Positions 53,051 to 61,639 of a DNA stretch of 64,000 nucleotides are shown in pieces (the first letter of the stretch is position 1; the number at the start of each line of letters is the position of its first letter). Position numbers and translations under genes: made by a program. The DNA comes from VXRD01 sp965242535 (GTDB taxonomy: Bacteria > Latescibacterota > UBA2968). The notes beneath the pieces are model-generated. The model saw only the letters and a program-made list of their open reading frames with translations. It ran no database searches and was not told where the DNA came from. The stretch covers positions 1,240,001-1,304,000 of the forward strand of contig OZ251458.1 of assembly GCA_965242535.1 (NCBI GenBank), read 5' to 3'.

Positions 53051-53854
53051 ATGATCCCCGCAATCCCAAATTTCATCCGCGAAGTTGCCGTCGTTCAAAA
53101 AAATGAACCCATCGCGCAGGGCATTTATCTCGCGCGCCTGTATGCTCCCGAGATCGCAACCGCCTGCGCCCCCGCGCAATTCCTGCAAATCCTGACCGAT
53201 CCGGGGCTGTCGCCCTTTCTCCGCCGTCCTTTCTCCGTGTTGCGCGTGGATCGCTCTGCGGGCTGGCTCGACATCATCTACGACGTGATCGGCCCCGGCA
53301 CCGTGCGATTATCCGCGGCGCGGCGCGGCGATTCCTACGATGTGATCGGCCCCTTGGGCAATCCCTTTGATCCCCCCAATTCCGAGCGCATTCTTTTGGT
53401 CGCAGGCGGCGTCGGCTTGGTCCCCCTCGCGTTTTTGGCGTGGGAACATCCCGACCGCTCGTCCGACATGACCTACCTGATGGGCGCGGCAAATGCCGAC
53501 CGGCTGCCCGATATGTCCGCGCTTTTGCCCCCCGATCTGCCCCTTTATATTTCCACAGACGACGGTAGCGCGGGGCAGCGCGGTTTGGTCACTGACCGCA
53601 TCGCCGAACACGCGATTCCAAACCAGACGGCCATCCTCACCTGCGGCCCGCATCGCATGATGGCCCGCGTCGCCGAAATCGCCGCCAAATTAAACGCGCC
53701 GTGCTTTGCCTCCCTCGAAAACCACATGGCCTGCGGCTTTGGCGCGTGCGTCGGTTGCGCGGTCGAATACAAAACATACCGAACCGAAGACCGCCGCTAC
53801 CGTTGCGTCTGCCTCGAAGGCCCGGTCGTCAACGCCCATGAAATCGTTTGGTAA
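53051..53854 (+). CDS. pyrK: Dihydroorotate dehydrogenase electron-transfer subunit
   Basis: FAD and [2Fe-2S] subunit of class 1B dihydroorotate dehydrogenase, passing electrons from PyrD to NAD. It has 267 residues. The FAD domain carries LRRPFSV; the NAD-binding motif is LLVAGGVGLVPL and LTCGPHRMM. The cluster ligands are CGFGACVGC plus a later Cys in YRCVCLEGP. The partner pyrD lies 3 kb downstream, after a DUF433-ATPase pair and a split MITE. carB lies upstream, making this a dispersed UMP-synthesis cluster. Confidence 0.94.
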   Translation: MIPAIPNFIREVAVVQKNEPIAQGIYLARLYAPEIATACAPAQFLQILTDPGLSPFLRRPFSVLRVDRSAGWLDIIYDVIGPGTVRLSAARRGDSYDVIGPLGNPFDPPNSERILLVAGGVGLVPLAFLAWEHPDRSSDMTYLMGAANADRLPDMSALLPPDLPLYISTDDGSAGQRGLVTDRIAEHAIPNQTAILTCGPHRMMARVAEIAAKLNAPCFASLENHMACGFGACVGCAVEYKTYRTEDRRYRCVCLEGPVVNAHEIVW

Positions 53855-53866
53855 AGGAGAATTGAG

Positions 53867-54202
53867 ATGAAAACTTTGGATCGACATATCGAGATCACCC
53901 CCGGCATATCGGGCGGAAAGCCGCGCATTGCCGGACATCGAATCACAGTGGAGAATATCGTCATTTGGCACGAGCACCTGGGCAAAAGCGCGGATGAAAT
54001 CGCCACGGAATACGATTTGACCTTGGCCGATGTCTATGCGGCCCTGGCCTATTATTTTGATCACGTTGCCGAAATCCGTCAATCGCTCGAGAAAAGCGAT
54101 GTGTTCGTAAATACTCTGCGTCGGCAAACTTTTTCAAAACTCTCGAAAAAGTTGAACGAAAAGAAGCGATATGCATGTGTGAAAGCGAGGGACAGATCAT
54201 GA
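53867..54202 (+). CDS. DUF433 protein (putative antitoxin-like)
   Basis: A 111-residue protein with the DUF433 signature: ITPGISGGKPRIAGHRITVENIV, then LGKSADEIATEYDLTLADVYAALAYYFDH. The HTH-like fold is found in antitoxins of VapB/MbcA-related sets. It starts 12 bp after pyrK behind GGAG, and its stop overlaps the ATG of the AAA ATPase gene, so the two form a coupled pair. The toxin partner usual for DUF433 (a PIN-like protein) is replaced here by the ATPase. Confidence 0.85.
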   Translation: MKTLDRHIEITPGISGGKPRIAGHRITVENIVIWHEHLGKSADEIATEYDLTLADVYAALAYYFDHVAEIRQSLEKSDVFVNTLRRQTFSKLSKKLNEKKRYACVKARDRS

Positions 54203-55305
54203 AAAACAAACTTGACGCGATAACCCTCAAGGGGTTCAAAACCATTCGAGCGTTGGAGGATTTCGAGCCGCGTTCTTTAACGGCGCTCATCGGTCCCAAT
54301 GGCGCAGGCAAGTCCAACTTCATCTCCTTCTTTCGCATGTTGAGTTGGGCGTTGGCAGACCCAGACAATTTTCCGCTCTACGTCGGTCAACAAGGCGGGG
54401 CCGGCACGCTTTTGCACGATGGTTCAGCCAAGACCCGCGAGATCGAAGCCAAACTGACGCTTAGCAATGTTGCCGGAGAAAATCAGTACGCGTTCCGGCT
54501 GTTTTTCGCGGCGGGAGACTCGTTGATTTTCGCCGACGAACGATACCGGTTTTCCGACAAACGCTACGATACTGTCGCGCGTTGGAAGGAAACGGGTGCC
54601 GGCCACCGTGCGCCGCAACTCCTCGCCCGAGCCGCCGGTGATGAGACCGCCCACGTCATTCGAAATATCCTGCAAAAAATCGTCGTCTATCAATTCCACA
54701 ACACGTCGGACACCGCCCGTATCCGCGGCAAGTGGCGTATAGACGACAACCGCTGGCTGAAGGAAGATGCGGCCAATATCGCGCCCGTTTTGTTCCGTTT
54801 GCGGGAGAGCGACGGCAGGTGCTACCAGCGGATCGTAGATACCATCCGCCTGATCTTGCCTTTCTTTTCCGACTTTGAACTGGAGCCGCAATACAATAGC
54901 CTTCTTTTGAACTGGCGCGAGCGAAACAGCGATCAGGTGTTCGGCGTGTCGCAGGCGTCGGATGGCATGTTGCGGGTCATAGCCCTTGTCACCCTGCTCC
55001 TCCAACCCGAGCAAAATTTGCCGGATGTTTTGATTCTCGATGAACCAGAACTCGGGCTCCACCCCTACGCCATCAACATCATCGGGGGCTTGATACGTGC
55101 GGTCTCGACCAAGATACAGGTCATCGTCGCCACGCAATCCATGCCGCTCGTCGATTGCTTTGAGCCGGAGGATATCGTCATTGTCGAACGCGAAGGCCGC
55201 AGTTCTGTCTTTAGGCGGTTGGATGCTGAGGAACTGGGCGAATGGCTCGACGACTATTCGCTTTCCGAGTTGTGGGAAAAGAACGTGCTCGGAGGACGCC
55301 CCTAA
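54199..55305 (+). CDS. AAA/ABC-type ATPase (AAA_21, OLD/RecF-like)
   Basis: A 368-residue SMC-like ATPase. Walker A is GPNGAGKSN at 32-40, the signature-like region is GVSQASDGMLRVIALVTLLL, and Walker B is VLILDEPELGLHP followed by VIVATQSMPLVDCF. It is encoded with ATGA overlap after DUF433. Such ATPases often pair with a small TOPRIM or nuclease partner (for example DUF4276), but none follows: the gene ends 2 bp before the MITE at 55307, so a third gene may have been lost. A defence role is inferred from the ATPase type. Confidence 0.82.
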   Translation: MKNKLDAITLKGFKTIRALEDFEPRSLTALIGPNGAGKSNFISFFRMLSWALADPDNFPLYVGQQGGAGTLLHDGSAKTREIEAKLTLSNVAGENQYAFRLFFAAGDSLIFADERYRFSDKRYDTVARWKETGAGHRAPQLLARAAGDETAHVIRNILQKIVVYQFHNTSDTARIRGKWRIDDNRWLKEDAANIAPVLFRLRESDGRCYQRIVDTIRLILPFFSDFELEPQYNSLLLNWRERNSDQVFGVSQASDGMLRVIALVTLLLQPEQNLPDVLILDEPELGLHPYAINIIGGLIRAVSTKIQVIVATQSMPLVDCFEPEDIVIVEREGRSSVFRRLDAEELGEWLDDYSLSELWEKNVLGGRP

Positions 55306-55583
55306 TACTCTGTAAATTAAATAATTATGAATTTCAATTTTTTTAAGAGCGTGCTGGCAGTGATGCCGTACATCAAAGAATCCATCGCCCAACATGCCAT
55401 CTCAAAAGCCCATCAAACAAAGCCATCGGGCACAGCGCGCAAGTCCGTTTCGCAACCCACTGCTATTCTGCAACTCACTTTGCAGGCTGACGCATGTCGT
55501 TCTGTTACAAAAGCGATTTGCGCTGTGCTAGCCCCTCGGCGCATGAGAGCGGCATTTTTTGCCTACTTTTTGTTGCTGTTGAC

Positions 55584-56779
55584 CATACTACGCGACAAAA
55601 CTAAGAATCGGGTAAAAATCGCGCTTCTTTTAGGATTTTCAGACAGCGTTGGAATGTGCGTGCGTGGTCTTGAATATTCAAAAGGACATATTGCAGATAA
55701 TCGAGTCCATATCGAAAGAGACTTTTCTCTTTTTTCTCATGGTTTTTTATTTTGAGCGGGGTGTGGTGGGCGCGCGCTTCGCCCATGAGATGGGCCCAAC
55801 ACACGGCGAGGGTCAAGAGCGCGATGAGTTTTTCGATGCGGTCGGCGTCGGTGAGATGGGTCTGTTCGAGATCAAAGCCTCGGCGTTTGAGGTTGGCAAA
55901 AAGGACTTCAATACTCCATCGTTTTTTATAGGTCTTGAGTGCGTCAATGCCTTGTGTGTTGCTGCCGACCATCACCCATTCCTCTGGGCATCGGATTGCC
56001 GATAAAGAGAGCGATTGTCCATAGACGCGCCCGGGTTTTGGCAAGGTCGTTTGCTGATTCAAGGTCAGATTGGCGAATCGTTTTTTCAATGGAATCGCTT
56101 TTTGTCCCGTTTCGAGGATCGCGTTTTCTTTGAGGCGAATGACAAAAGGCATGTTGTTTTCGGTCAACCACTTAAACCATTTTCGCCCAATAAATTCGCG
56201 GTCGGCCACCAAGGCGCGAATCTTACAGGTCTTGATGTGTTGACGGACCCGTTTCATGAGGTCTATGCGCTCTTGCGTGCTCGAGTTGCCCTTTTTGTGG
56301 AGCATCTTGAAGCAAATGGGAAACGCCATGTCTCGATAGAGGATGCCCACGGTCAGGAGATTGATCGACACCTTACCCAACGACCATTGGGTCCGGTCCA
56401 TGGCGAGGATAAAATCCGATTTGACCGGTAAGAGATGCAGAATCAAGCCCGTTGCCCAATCTTCCGGTAGCGTGAACTCGGCGAAAAAACGTTGGATTCT
56501 GCGGTAGTTGGATTTTGGCTTCACTTTGCCATTGAGCGCATTGGCCAGTTTGGTCAAATTGACGGTCGTCACTTTCATCAAGGCCAAGAGAAAGGCCGAG
56601 AGGAAGGTCACCCGGGCTTTGTGCCAAGGAAAATGCGCTTGCAAGATGGGGTACAGTTGCATAACTTGATCCGACATAGACCTGTGCTTTCCGAGAAGGG
56701 GTGAGGGTTTTTGCGGATAACTTAAATCTAACTCTTTTTCAGATTTTGCACAGGTCTTTATTTTTTGTCGCGTAGTATG
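55584..56779. mobile_element. IS4-type insertion sequence, 1196 bp, 9-bp target duplication
   Basis: The ends are perfect 17-bp inverted repeats: CATACTACGCGACAAAA at 55584 and its complement ending at 56779. GCTGTTGAC is duplicated at 55575-55583 and 56780-56788. The target is the loop of the MITE hairpin (the CCTACTTTTTG...CAAAAAGTAGG structure intact in copy 1). One transposase gene fills it. Confidence 0.96.
55601..56677 (-). CDS. IS4-family transposase
   Basis: DDE transposase, 358 residues. Catalytic residues are D94 (LAMDRTQW), D159 (LVADREF) and E257 in the IS4 signature Y250-x2-R253-x3-E257-x6-K264 (YKKRWSIEVLFANLK). The ATG at 56677 is chosen since earlier in-frame codons run through the IS end into the MITE. 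No frameshift or stop interrupts the gene, so the element may still be active. Confidence 0.94.
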   Translation of the reverse strand: MSDQVMQLYPILQAHFPWHKARVTFLSAFLLALMKVTTVNLTKLANALNGKVKPKSNYRRIQRFFAEFTLPEDWATGLILHLLPVKSDFILAMDRTQWSLGKVSINLLTVGILYRDMAFPICFKMLHKKGNSSTQERIDLMKRVRQHIKTCKIRALVADREFIGRKWFKWLTENNMPFVIRLKENAILETGQKAIPLKKRFANLTLNQQTTLPKPGRVYGQSLSLSAIRCPEEWVMVGSNTQGIDALKTYKKRWSIEVLFANLKRRGFDLEQTHLTDADRIEKLIALLTLAVCWAHLMGEARAHHTPLKIKNHEKKEKSLFRYGLDYLQYVLLNIQDHARTFQRCLKILKEARFLPDS

Positions 56780-56921
56780 GCTGTTGACAAAAAGTAGGTC
56801 GCCGAAGGCATCGAAGGCAACCAACGAGGCTTTAGGACCAAACGGCTTAAAAAAGCGAGCCATGCAGGTGTTGATTTATGCGTATCAAAATTGAGAATAA
56901 CTTAATTTACAGAGAATTAAA

Positions 56922-57854
56922 ATGACCGCTGAACGACTCGATCTCTCGACAAAAATCGCCGATAGGCTCGCGCTTAGGAATCCCGTCATGATGGCATCGG
57001 GCACCTTTGGGCACGGCGCCGAATACGCCTCTCTCTTTGATTTGGGCAAAATCGGTGGCGTTGTCACCAAGACCATCACGCGCCATCCCCGAGCGGGCAA
57101 TCCGCCGCCGCGCACGGTTGAAACGCCCGCGGGCATGCTCAACGCCATCGGCTTGACCAACCCGGGCATCGACGCATTCATCGCGGAAAAAATCCCCCTC
57201 CTAACCGCGCTCAATACCGCGTGCATCGTCAGCATTGCGGGCACATCGGATCGGGAATTTGCCGACATGGCCACGCGCTTCAACGACCTCGAAGGCGTAG
57301 CCGCGCTCGAACTCAACATCTCATCGCCCAACATGAAAGACGGCGGCATGCTCTTTGGTTGCTCCGAGCAGGCCGCCTATGAGGTCACGCGCGCGGTCAA
57401 AGCGGTCTCGCACTTGCCCATCCTCGTCAAACTCACCCCCAACGTTACCGACATCGCCGGCATTGCCGTTGCGGTGGAAGAAGGCGGCGCCGATGGCATC
57501 GCCCTCATCAACACCTTGCTCGGCATGGCGATTGACATCGACGCGCGCCGCCCGATTTTGGGAAATATCACGGGCGGTTTGTCCGGCCCGGCGATCAAAC
57601 CCGTCGCCCTCGCGATGGTCTGGAAAGTCGCCAATCGGGTCTCGGTCCCGGTCATCGGCATGGGCGGCATCGCCACGGCGCGAGACGCCATCGAATTTCT
57701 CATCGCGGGCGCGTCCGCCATTCAGGTGGGCACCGCCACATTTGTCCATCCTTTCGCAGCACTGGAGGTTCTCAATGGCATTGCCGACTACTGCAAGACG
57801 CACCAAATCGACCGCATCGCGGCCCTCATCGGCAGCATGCAAGCCCCTGCCTAA
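56922..57854 (+). CDS. pyrD: Dihydroorotate dehydrogenase, catalytic subunit (class 1B-like)
   Basis: FMN enzyme oxidising dihydroorotate to orotate, 310 residues. Family motifs are NPVMMASGTFGHG, GGVVTKTITRHPR, GLTNPGID, VKLTPNVTDI, NTLLGMAID and GMGGIATARDAIEFL. The active-site loop reads ELNISSPNMKDGG, with Ser135 where class 1B enzymes normally have the catalytic Cys (NISCPN). A pyrK gene upstream supports class 1B. The ATG is 7 bp after the MITE end and lacks a good Shine-Dalgarno. Confidence 0.94.
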   Translation: MTAERLDLSTKIADRLALRNPVMMASGTFGHGAEYASLFDLGKIGGVVTKTITRHPRAGNPPPRTVETPAGMLNAIGLTNPGIDAFIAEKIPLLTALNTACIVSIAGTSDREFADMATRFNDLEGVAALELNISSPNMKDGGMLFGCSEQAAYEVTRAVKAVSHLPILVKLTPNVTDIAGIAVAVEEGGADGIALINTLLGMAIDIDARRPILGNITGGLSGPAIKPVALAMVWKVANRVSVPVIGMGGIATARDAIEFLIAGASAIQVGTATFVHPFAALEVLNGIADYCKTHQIDRIAALIGSMQAPA

Positions 57855-58287
57855 AATTGCCCTTCTGCTCGGCATCGCCCTGTGCGCGGTTGCAGGCACA
57901 TGGGGTTGCAAGTCGCATCCGCGCTACCGCACCACCCCCATCGCAAACACAGCCGCACCCCAATCCAAAGCGTCCAAGCCCGTGCCCGCCGAACAGATCG
58001 GCTATTCCTCTTTTTACGCGAACAAATATCACGGCCGCCCGACAGCTAGCGGCGAGATTTTTGACATGAACGGCCTCTCTGCGGCGCACCGCGAATTGCC
58101 CTTGGGCACGATCATCAAGGTCACGCACTTGGGCAATGGCAAATCCGTTGTCGTCAAAGTCAACGACCGCGGCCCCTTCGTCGGCGGGCGCATCCTCGAC
58201 TTGTCCCTCGGCGCGGCGAAAAAGTTGGACATGGTGGACGAGGGCGTCGCCCAAGTCAAAATCGAGATCGTCAAGGCCGTGGAATAA
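57775..58287 (+). CDS. rlpA: RlpA-like septal ring lytic transglycosylase/lipoprotein
   Basis: A 170-residue RlpA-type double-psi β-barrel protein: GYSSFYANKYHGRPTASGEIFDMN with the catalytic Asp region, then LPLGTIIKVTHL, VVVKVNDRGPFVGGRILDLS. It cuts denuded peptidoglycan strands. A hydrophobic signal segment (KIALLLGIALCAVAGTWGC) suggests export, possibly as a lipoprotein, though the lipobox is poor. The ATG at 57775 is inside pyrD (80-bp overlap) and is selected by GGAGG at 57763-57767. No SPOR domain is present, so it is a short form. Confidence 0.85.
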   Translation: MALPTTARRTKSTASRPSSAACKPLPKIALLLGIALCAVAGTWGCKSHPRYRTTPIANTAAPQSKASKPVPAEQIGYSSFYANKYHGRPTASGEIFDMNGLSAAHRELPLGTIIKVTHLGNGKSVVVKVNDRGPFVGGRILDLSLGAAKKLDMVDEGVAQVKIEIVKAVE

Positions 58288-58340
58288 GTGCCTCGCCGTT
58301 TCCCTAACCGGTTGGTGCAGAGAAAGAGCCGATGACGATA

Positions 58341-58396
58341 CAAGCCCTCGCAACGGCCCCTGAAGGATTTAATCAGGCGCATGTTGCGAGGGCTTG
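58341..58396. terminator. 14-bp inverted repeat after rlpA
   Basis: CAAGCCCTCGCAAC (58341-58354) and GTTGCGAGGGCTTG (58383-58396) are exact complements with a 28-nt loop. It has no T-run. It may end the pyrD-rlpA transcript, or be a repeat arm. Confidence 0.4.
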
Positions 58397-58440
58397 TGCG
58401 TGCATGGGACAATGGCGGGCGATGTTCCCAAAGCCGCTTC

Positions 58441-58745
58441 CTACTGCTTTAGCGTTGGGGTCACGGACAGGCACGGGGGCCTGTCCCTACGGGTGATTGC
58501 CGATTACCCAAGGCGACGATGGATGGACGGGTTTAATCCGCGCAATCCGTTTCATCTGCGATCCAGACAAGCGTTGGGGTCACGGACAGGCACGGGGGCC
58601 TGTCCCTACGATTCGCTCTTCACTTTTGGGAAGGACAGCACGAGGGCCTGTCCCTACGGGTGATTGGCGATTACCCAAGGCGATGATGGATGAACGGGTT
58701 TAATCCGTGCAATCCGCGCAATCCGTTTCATCTGCGATCCAGACA
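58441..58745. repeat. REP cluster with direct repeats
   Basis: Three REP palindromes (58465, 58584, 58633, the last imperfect) are interleaved with two copies of a ~90-bp direct repeat. That repeat contains GATTACCCAAGGCGA, GGGTTTAATCCG and TTTCATCTGCGATCCAGACAA (near 58486-58571 and 58648-58745). It fills most of the gap between rlpA and the ABC exporter genes; no gene is seen. Confidence 0.85.
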
Positions 58746-58766
58746 ATAGGGTGGGCTGACCACTGC

Positions 58767-59792
58767 CTACCGACCGCTGCCTTTCTCATCCCAGCGTGCG
58801 TACATCTCGGCGATCACGTCGTCGATGGGGGCGCGGTGGGTCTCGATATCTCGAATCGGCGTTTGCACTTGATCGAGCAGGGTGGGAATGGGCGTTTGCG
58901 CGGCGTCGAACGTGAAGTGGTGGCGGTTGCCCTCGCTGCGGATGAATTGAACGCCCGATAGTTTGGGCGGGTCCGCGCTCGCGGTTTCGATGGTGAGGTG
59001 GCGGCGGTCGCCGAATCGCCGGCGCAGTTGTCGAAAATCCCCGTCAAACGCGATGCGGCCCTTGTCGATCATCACGACGCGCCCGGCGAGTTGTTCGAGT
59101 TCGTCCATGTCATGGCTGGTGAGCATGACCGTGACGCCTTTTTCCCGATTGAGATTTTTGATGAAATTGAGGATGTTGCGTTTGGCGAGCACGTCAACGC
59201 CGATGGTGGGTTCGTCCAAAAAGAGGATTTCGGGTTCGTGCATGAGCATCAGCGCGAGGTCCGCGCGCATTTTTTGGCCTAGGCTGAGTTGCCGCGCCAA
59301 GCTGTGGAAAAACTCGTCGATGCCGAGCAGGGCTTTGACGAAGTCGAGCATGGCGTCGTATCGGGCGCGGGGGATCTCCCACACCACGCGCTTCCATTCA
59401 AAGCTGGCGGCCACGGGCTGATCCCACCACAATTCGGTGCGCTGCCCAAAAACCACGCCGATGCGCTTGACGTACGGCACGCGGTCTTTCACGGGATCCA
59501 TGCCCAGGCATTCCACGCTTCCAGAGGTGGGGGCCAAAACGCTGGAGAGCAATTTGACGGTGGTGGATTTTCCCGCGCCATTGGGGCCGGCATACGCCAC
59601 GATTTCGCCGCGGCGAATGTCGAGGCTGACCTTTTGCAACGCGCGAATTTCTCGGATGTTCGGACGAAACAGGTTTTTGAACACGTCTTGGATTTTTTCG
59701 GAACGCTGGCGTTGGTAGAAAATTTTATCGACCTCGCGGAGTTTAACTGCGATGTCCCCAGCCGAGGTAGCGTTGTGACCCGGTTTGTTCAT
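58767..59792 (-). CDS. ABC-2 type exporter ATP-binding protein
   Basis: A 341-residue nucleotide-binding protein. Walker A is GPNGAGKST, the Q-loop GQRTELWWDQ, the signature LSLGQKMRADLAL, Walker B ILFLDEPTIGVD and the H-loop HDMDEL. The C-terminal ~70 residues form an accessory domain seen in Nod/viologen-type ABC-2 exporters. The ATG at 59792 overlaps the upstream permease gene by 50 bp, so the three genes 61375-58767 form one operon. Confidence 0.93.
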   Translation of the reverse strand: MNKPGHNATSAGDIAVKLREVDKIFYQRQRSEKIQDVFKNLFRPNIREIRALQKVSLDIRRGEIVAYAGPNGAGKSTTVKLLSSVLAPTSGSVECLGMDPVKDRVPYVKRIGVVFGQRTELWWDQPVAASFEWKRVVWEIPRARYDAMLDFVKALLGIDEFFHSLARQLSLGQKMRADLALMLMHEPEILFLDEPTIGVDVLAKRNILNFIKNLNREKGVTVMLTSHDMDELEQLAGRVVMIDKGRIAFDGDFRQLRRRFGDRRHLTIETASADPPKLSGVQFIRSEGNRHHFTFDAAQTPIPTLLDQVQTPIRDIETHRAPIDDVIAEMYARWDEKGSGR

Positions 59793-60576
59793 AGTGTTGC
59801 ATGCCTTTTTTGAATGCGCCCCAAGCGATGAGCGAGAAGGCGACCGCGACGAGCGGCGTGTGCCACGGATTCGGCGGGACAATGCCGAGCAGTTGCCGGC
59901 ACGGATACCACGCGACGAATCCGACGGGCAAGACCGTGAGCATATTGACCAGCACGAACGCGCTTAAGCCATCGAGGGGAAACGATTTGAGTTGGTACAT
60001 AAAATTGACCGCGCGGCTGCTGATTTCCTCGGCGGCGACCGGCGCCCAAAATGCCAAACTCCCCCAGGCAAAAGAAAACGCGAGGACGATCGCGCAGGAC
60101 GCCGCGAGATCGCAGGCGAAAATGAGCCACCAAAACGCGGTCGCCGCCATGCCGAGTTGATGGACGGCCCAAGCCATAATGCCCATGCCGGTGAGCAGTG
60201 ACCACGATCCGGAAAACGGCATAAAGCCCTCGGTCAAAAGCCCCATCCACAAAGGTTGCGGTTGCACGAGGAGGTGATCCATCTGCCCGCGGCCGATGCG
60301 GCGGCTGATGTGGAGGACGTTGTAACTGAATCCCACGTCCATCAGGCCGCGCACCAAGGCCGCGTAGCCGAGCATGAAGACGATTTGATCGCGCGACCAC
60401 GCGCCGATGCCCTCGAAGCGTTCGGCCAAGAGAAAGACCGCCATAACGCCCGCGAGGTTGAGGATGATATCTGAGACGATGTTGATTAAAAAGAACCGAA
60501 AATCCCGCGTCATCCACATGAAGTCCAAATACGCCTGCACGCGCCACCGGGCGATCAGTTGGGTCAAGGCGTTCAC
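59743..60576 (-). CDS. ABC-2 type permease, subunit 1 (DUF990-like)
   Basis: A 277-residue membrane protein with about six helices, starting NALTQLIARWRVQAYLDFMWMTRD and including FRFFLINIVSDIILNLAGVMAVFLLAERF and a conserved SRRIGRGQMDHLLVQPQP loop, typical of DUF990/ABC2_membrane_6 permeases. The start is GTG at 60576, behind GGAGGG. It follows 4 bp after the second permease gene. Confidence 0.88.
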   Translation of the reverse strand: MNALTQLIARWRVQAYLDFMWMTRDFRFFLINIVSDIILNLAGVMAVFLLAERFEGIGAWSRDQIVFMLGYAALVRGLMDVGFSYNVLHISRRIGRGQMDHLLVQPQPLWMGLLTEGFMPFSGSWSLLTGMGIMAWAVHQLGMAATAFWWLIFACDLAASCAIVLAFSFAWGSLAFWAPVAAEEISSRAVNFMYQLKSFPLDGLSAFVLVNMLTVLPVGFVAWYPCRQLLGIVPPNPWHTPLVAVAFSLIAWGAFKKGMQHYEQTGSQRYLGWGHRS

Positions 60577-60580
60577 CGCG

Positions 60581-61375
60581 CTACCCTCCGTGCGAGACCA
60601 AGCGTTCTCGGTTGGCGTTCCAAAGGTGGTGTGCAACGGGCCAAAGGACGAGTGCCCAGCCGGCCTGAAGGCCGATGAGGAACGCGGGATCGCCCGTGCC
60701 CGTGTAAATCCGCAGGGGCGCAGAGGCCAGCGACGCAAAGGGCAAGTAGGTGAGGATATCGCCGATCCCCCATGGCATCAGCGCGAGGGGGATGATCGCG
60801 CCGGACAACAAGACGCCGACCGCATCTCGAATTTGCATCAGCGCGTAAACGCTTTGCTCCAACGAGACCATGAGGCTCGCAAAAATGAAGTCGAACGCCG
60901 CGCCAATGGCGATTCCCAAAATCAGGCTGACGAAAAACAGACCGCCGGCAACCGCGCTTTGCGGCAGGGGATCGACGCCCAAGAGCGGGGCCAGGCAAAA
61001 GAGCGGCAATGAGAACGCGACCAGATTGGGCAGGCCCGCGCCAAACATCTCTGCGATGAACTGCCCGTAGATGCCCACCGGGCGCAAGAAGCGATTGGCG
61101 ATGTCCCCGTGCCAAAGCGCGCCGTCGAGGCCCGTGCGAACGGAGATTTGCCCGGCGAAGACCTCGGCGATGAGGGTATAAGTCAATACGGCATCGCGCG
61201 TCAAGCCCGAGACTTCACCGGTTTCGGGCAACAAGACGCGCCACAGGGAAAGCAGGAACACCACGCGCAACAAGCGCAACCCATACCCCCCAATCATGAC
61301 CCACCCCTTGTCGTCCAACGACCGCGTGGCGACCATGACGACCGTTTTGAGGTGTTTGCGTGCCGCAACAACCAT
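60581..61375 (-). CDS. ABC-2 type permease, subunit 2 (DUF990-like)
   Basis: A 264-residue membrane protein with about six helices. It has SVRTGLDGALWHGDIANRFLRPVG, equivalent to the RG-loop of its partner, and EQSVYALMQIRDAVGVLLSGAIIPL. Together with the next gene it forms a heterodimeric permease. Start 61375 (ATG) is favoured by GGGAG upstream; a GTG at 61429 would add 18 residues. The substrate is unknown. Confidence 0.86.
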   Translation of the reverse strand: MVVAARKHLKTVVMVATRSLDDKGWVMIGGYGLRLLRVVFLLSLWRVLLPETGEVSGLTRDAVLTYTLIAEVFAGQISVRTGLDGALWHGDIANRFLRPVGIYGQFIAEMFGAGLPNLVAFSLPLFCLAPLLGVDPLPQSAVAGGLFFVSLILGIAIGAAFDFIFASLMVSLEQSVYALMQIRDAVGVLLSGAIIPLALMPWGIGDILTYLPFASLASAPLRIYTGTGDPAFLIGLQAGWALVLWPVAHHLWNANRERLVSHGG

Positions 61376-61639
61376 GGGTTCAGCTCCCGATTTTTTCACC
61401 GCCGAATCGATGTGCAAACGGTCGGACACGCATGGAATTTAGCGAGAGCCATCCCAAAAATCACGCAAAAAACCCGGCCACTCAGGTGGATCGCGGATCG
61501 CGGATGACGCACGCCTTGATGACGAGCGGGCAAACTGTTCCAAAATCGCAATCGCGCTTGAAAGGACGCGAGAAAATAACTATACTTGTATGACGTTACG
61601 CAACAATCGGCTAAACCATAAAATTTTTCGGAGATTTCC

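Larger units (their letters stand above)
55307..56914 (-). repeat. MITE-like element, copy 4 (full length, split by an IS)
   Basis: In reverse orientation relative to copies 1-3. Outer ends ACTCTGTAAATTAA (55307) and TTAATTTACAGAGA (to 56914) are inverted repeats. After removal of the IS and one target copy it is ~403 bp, equal to copy 1. Its right end is 7 bp from the pyrD ATG, so it forms most of the pyrD leader. Confidence 0.85.
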
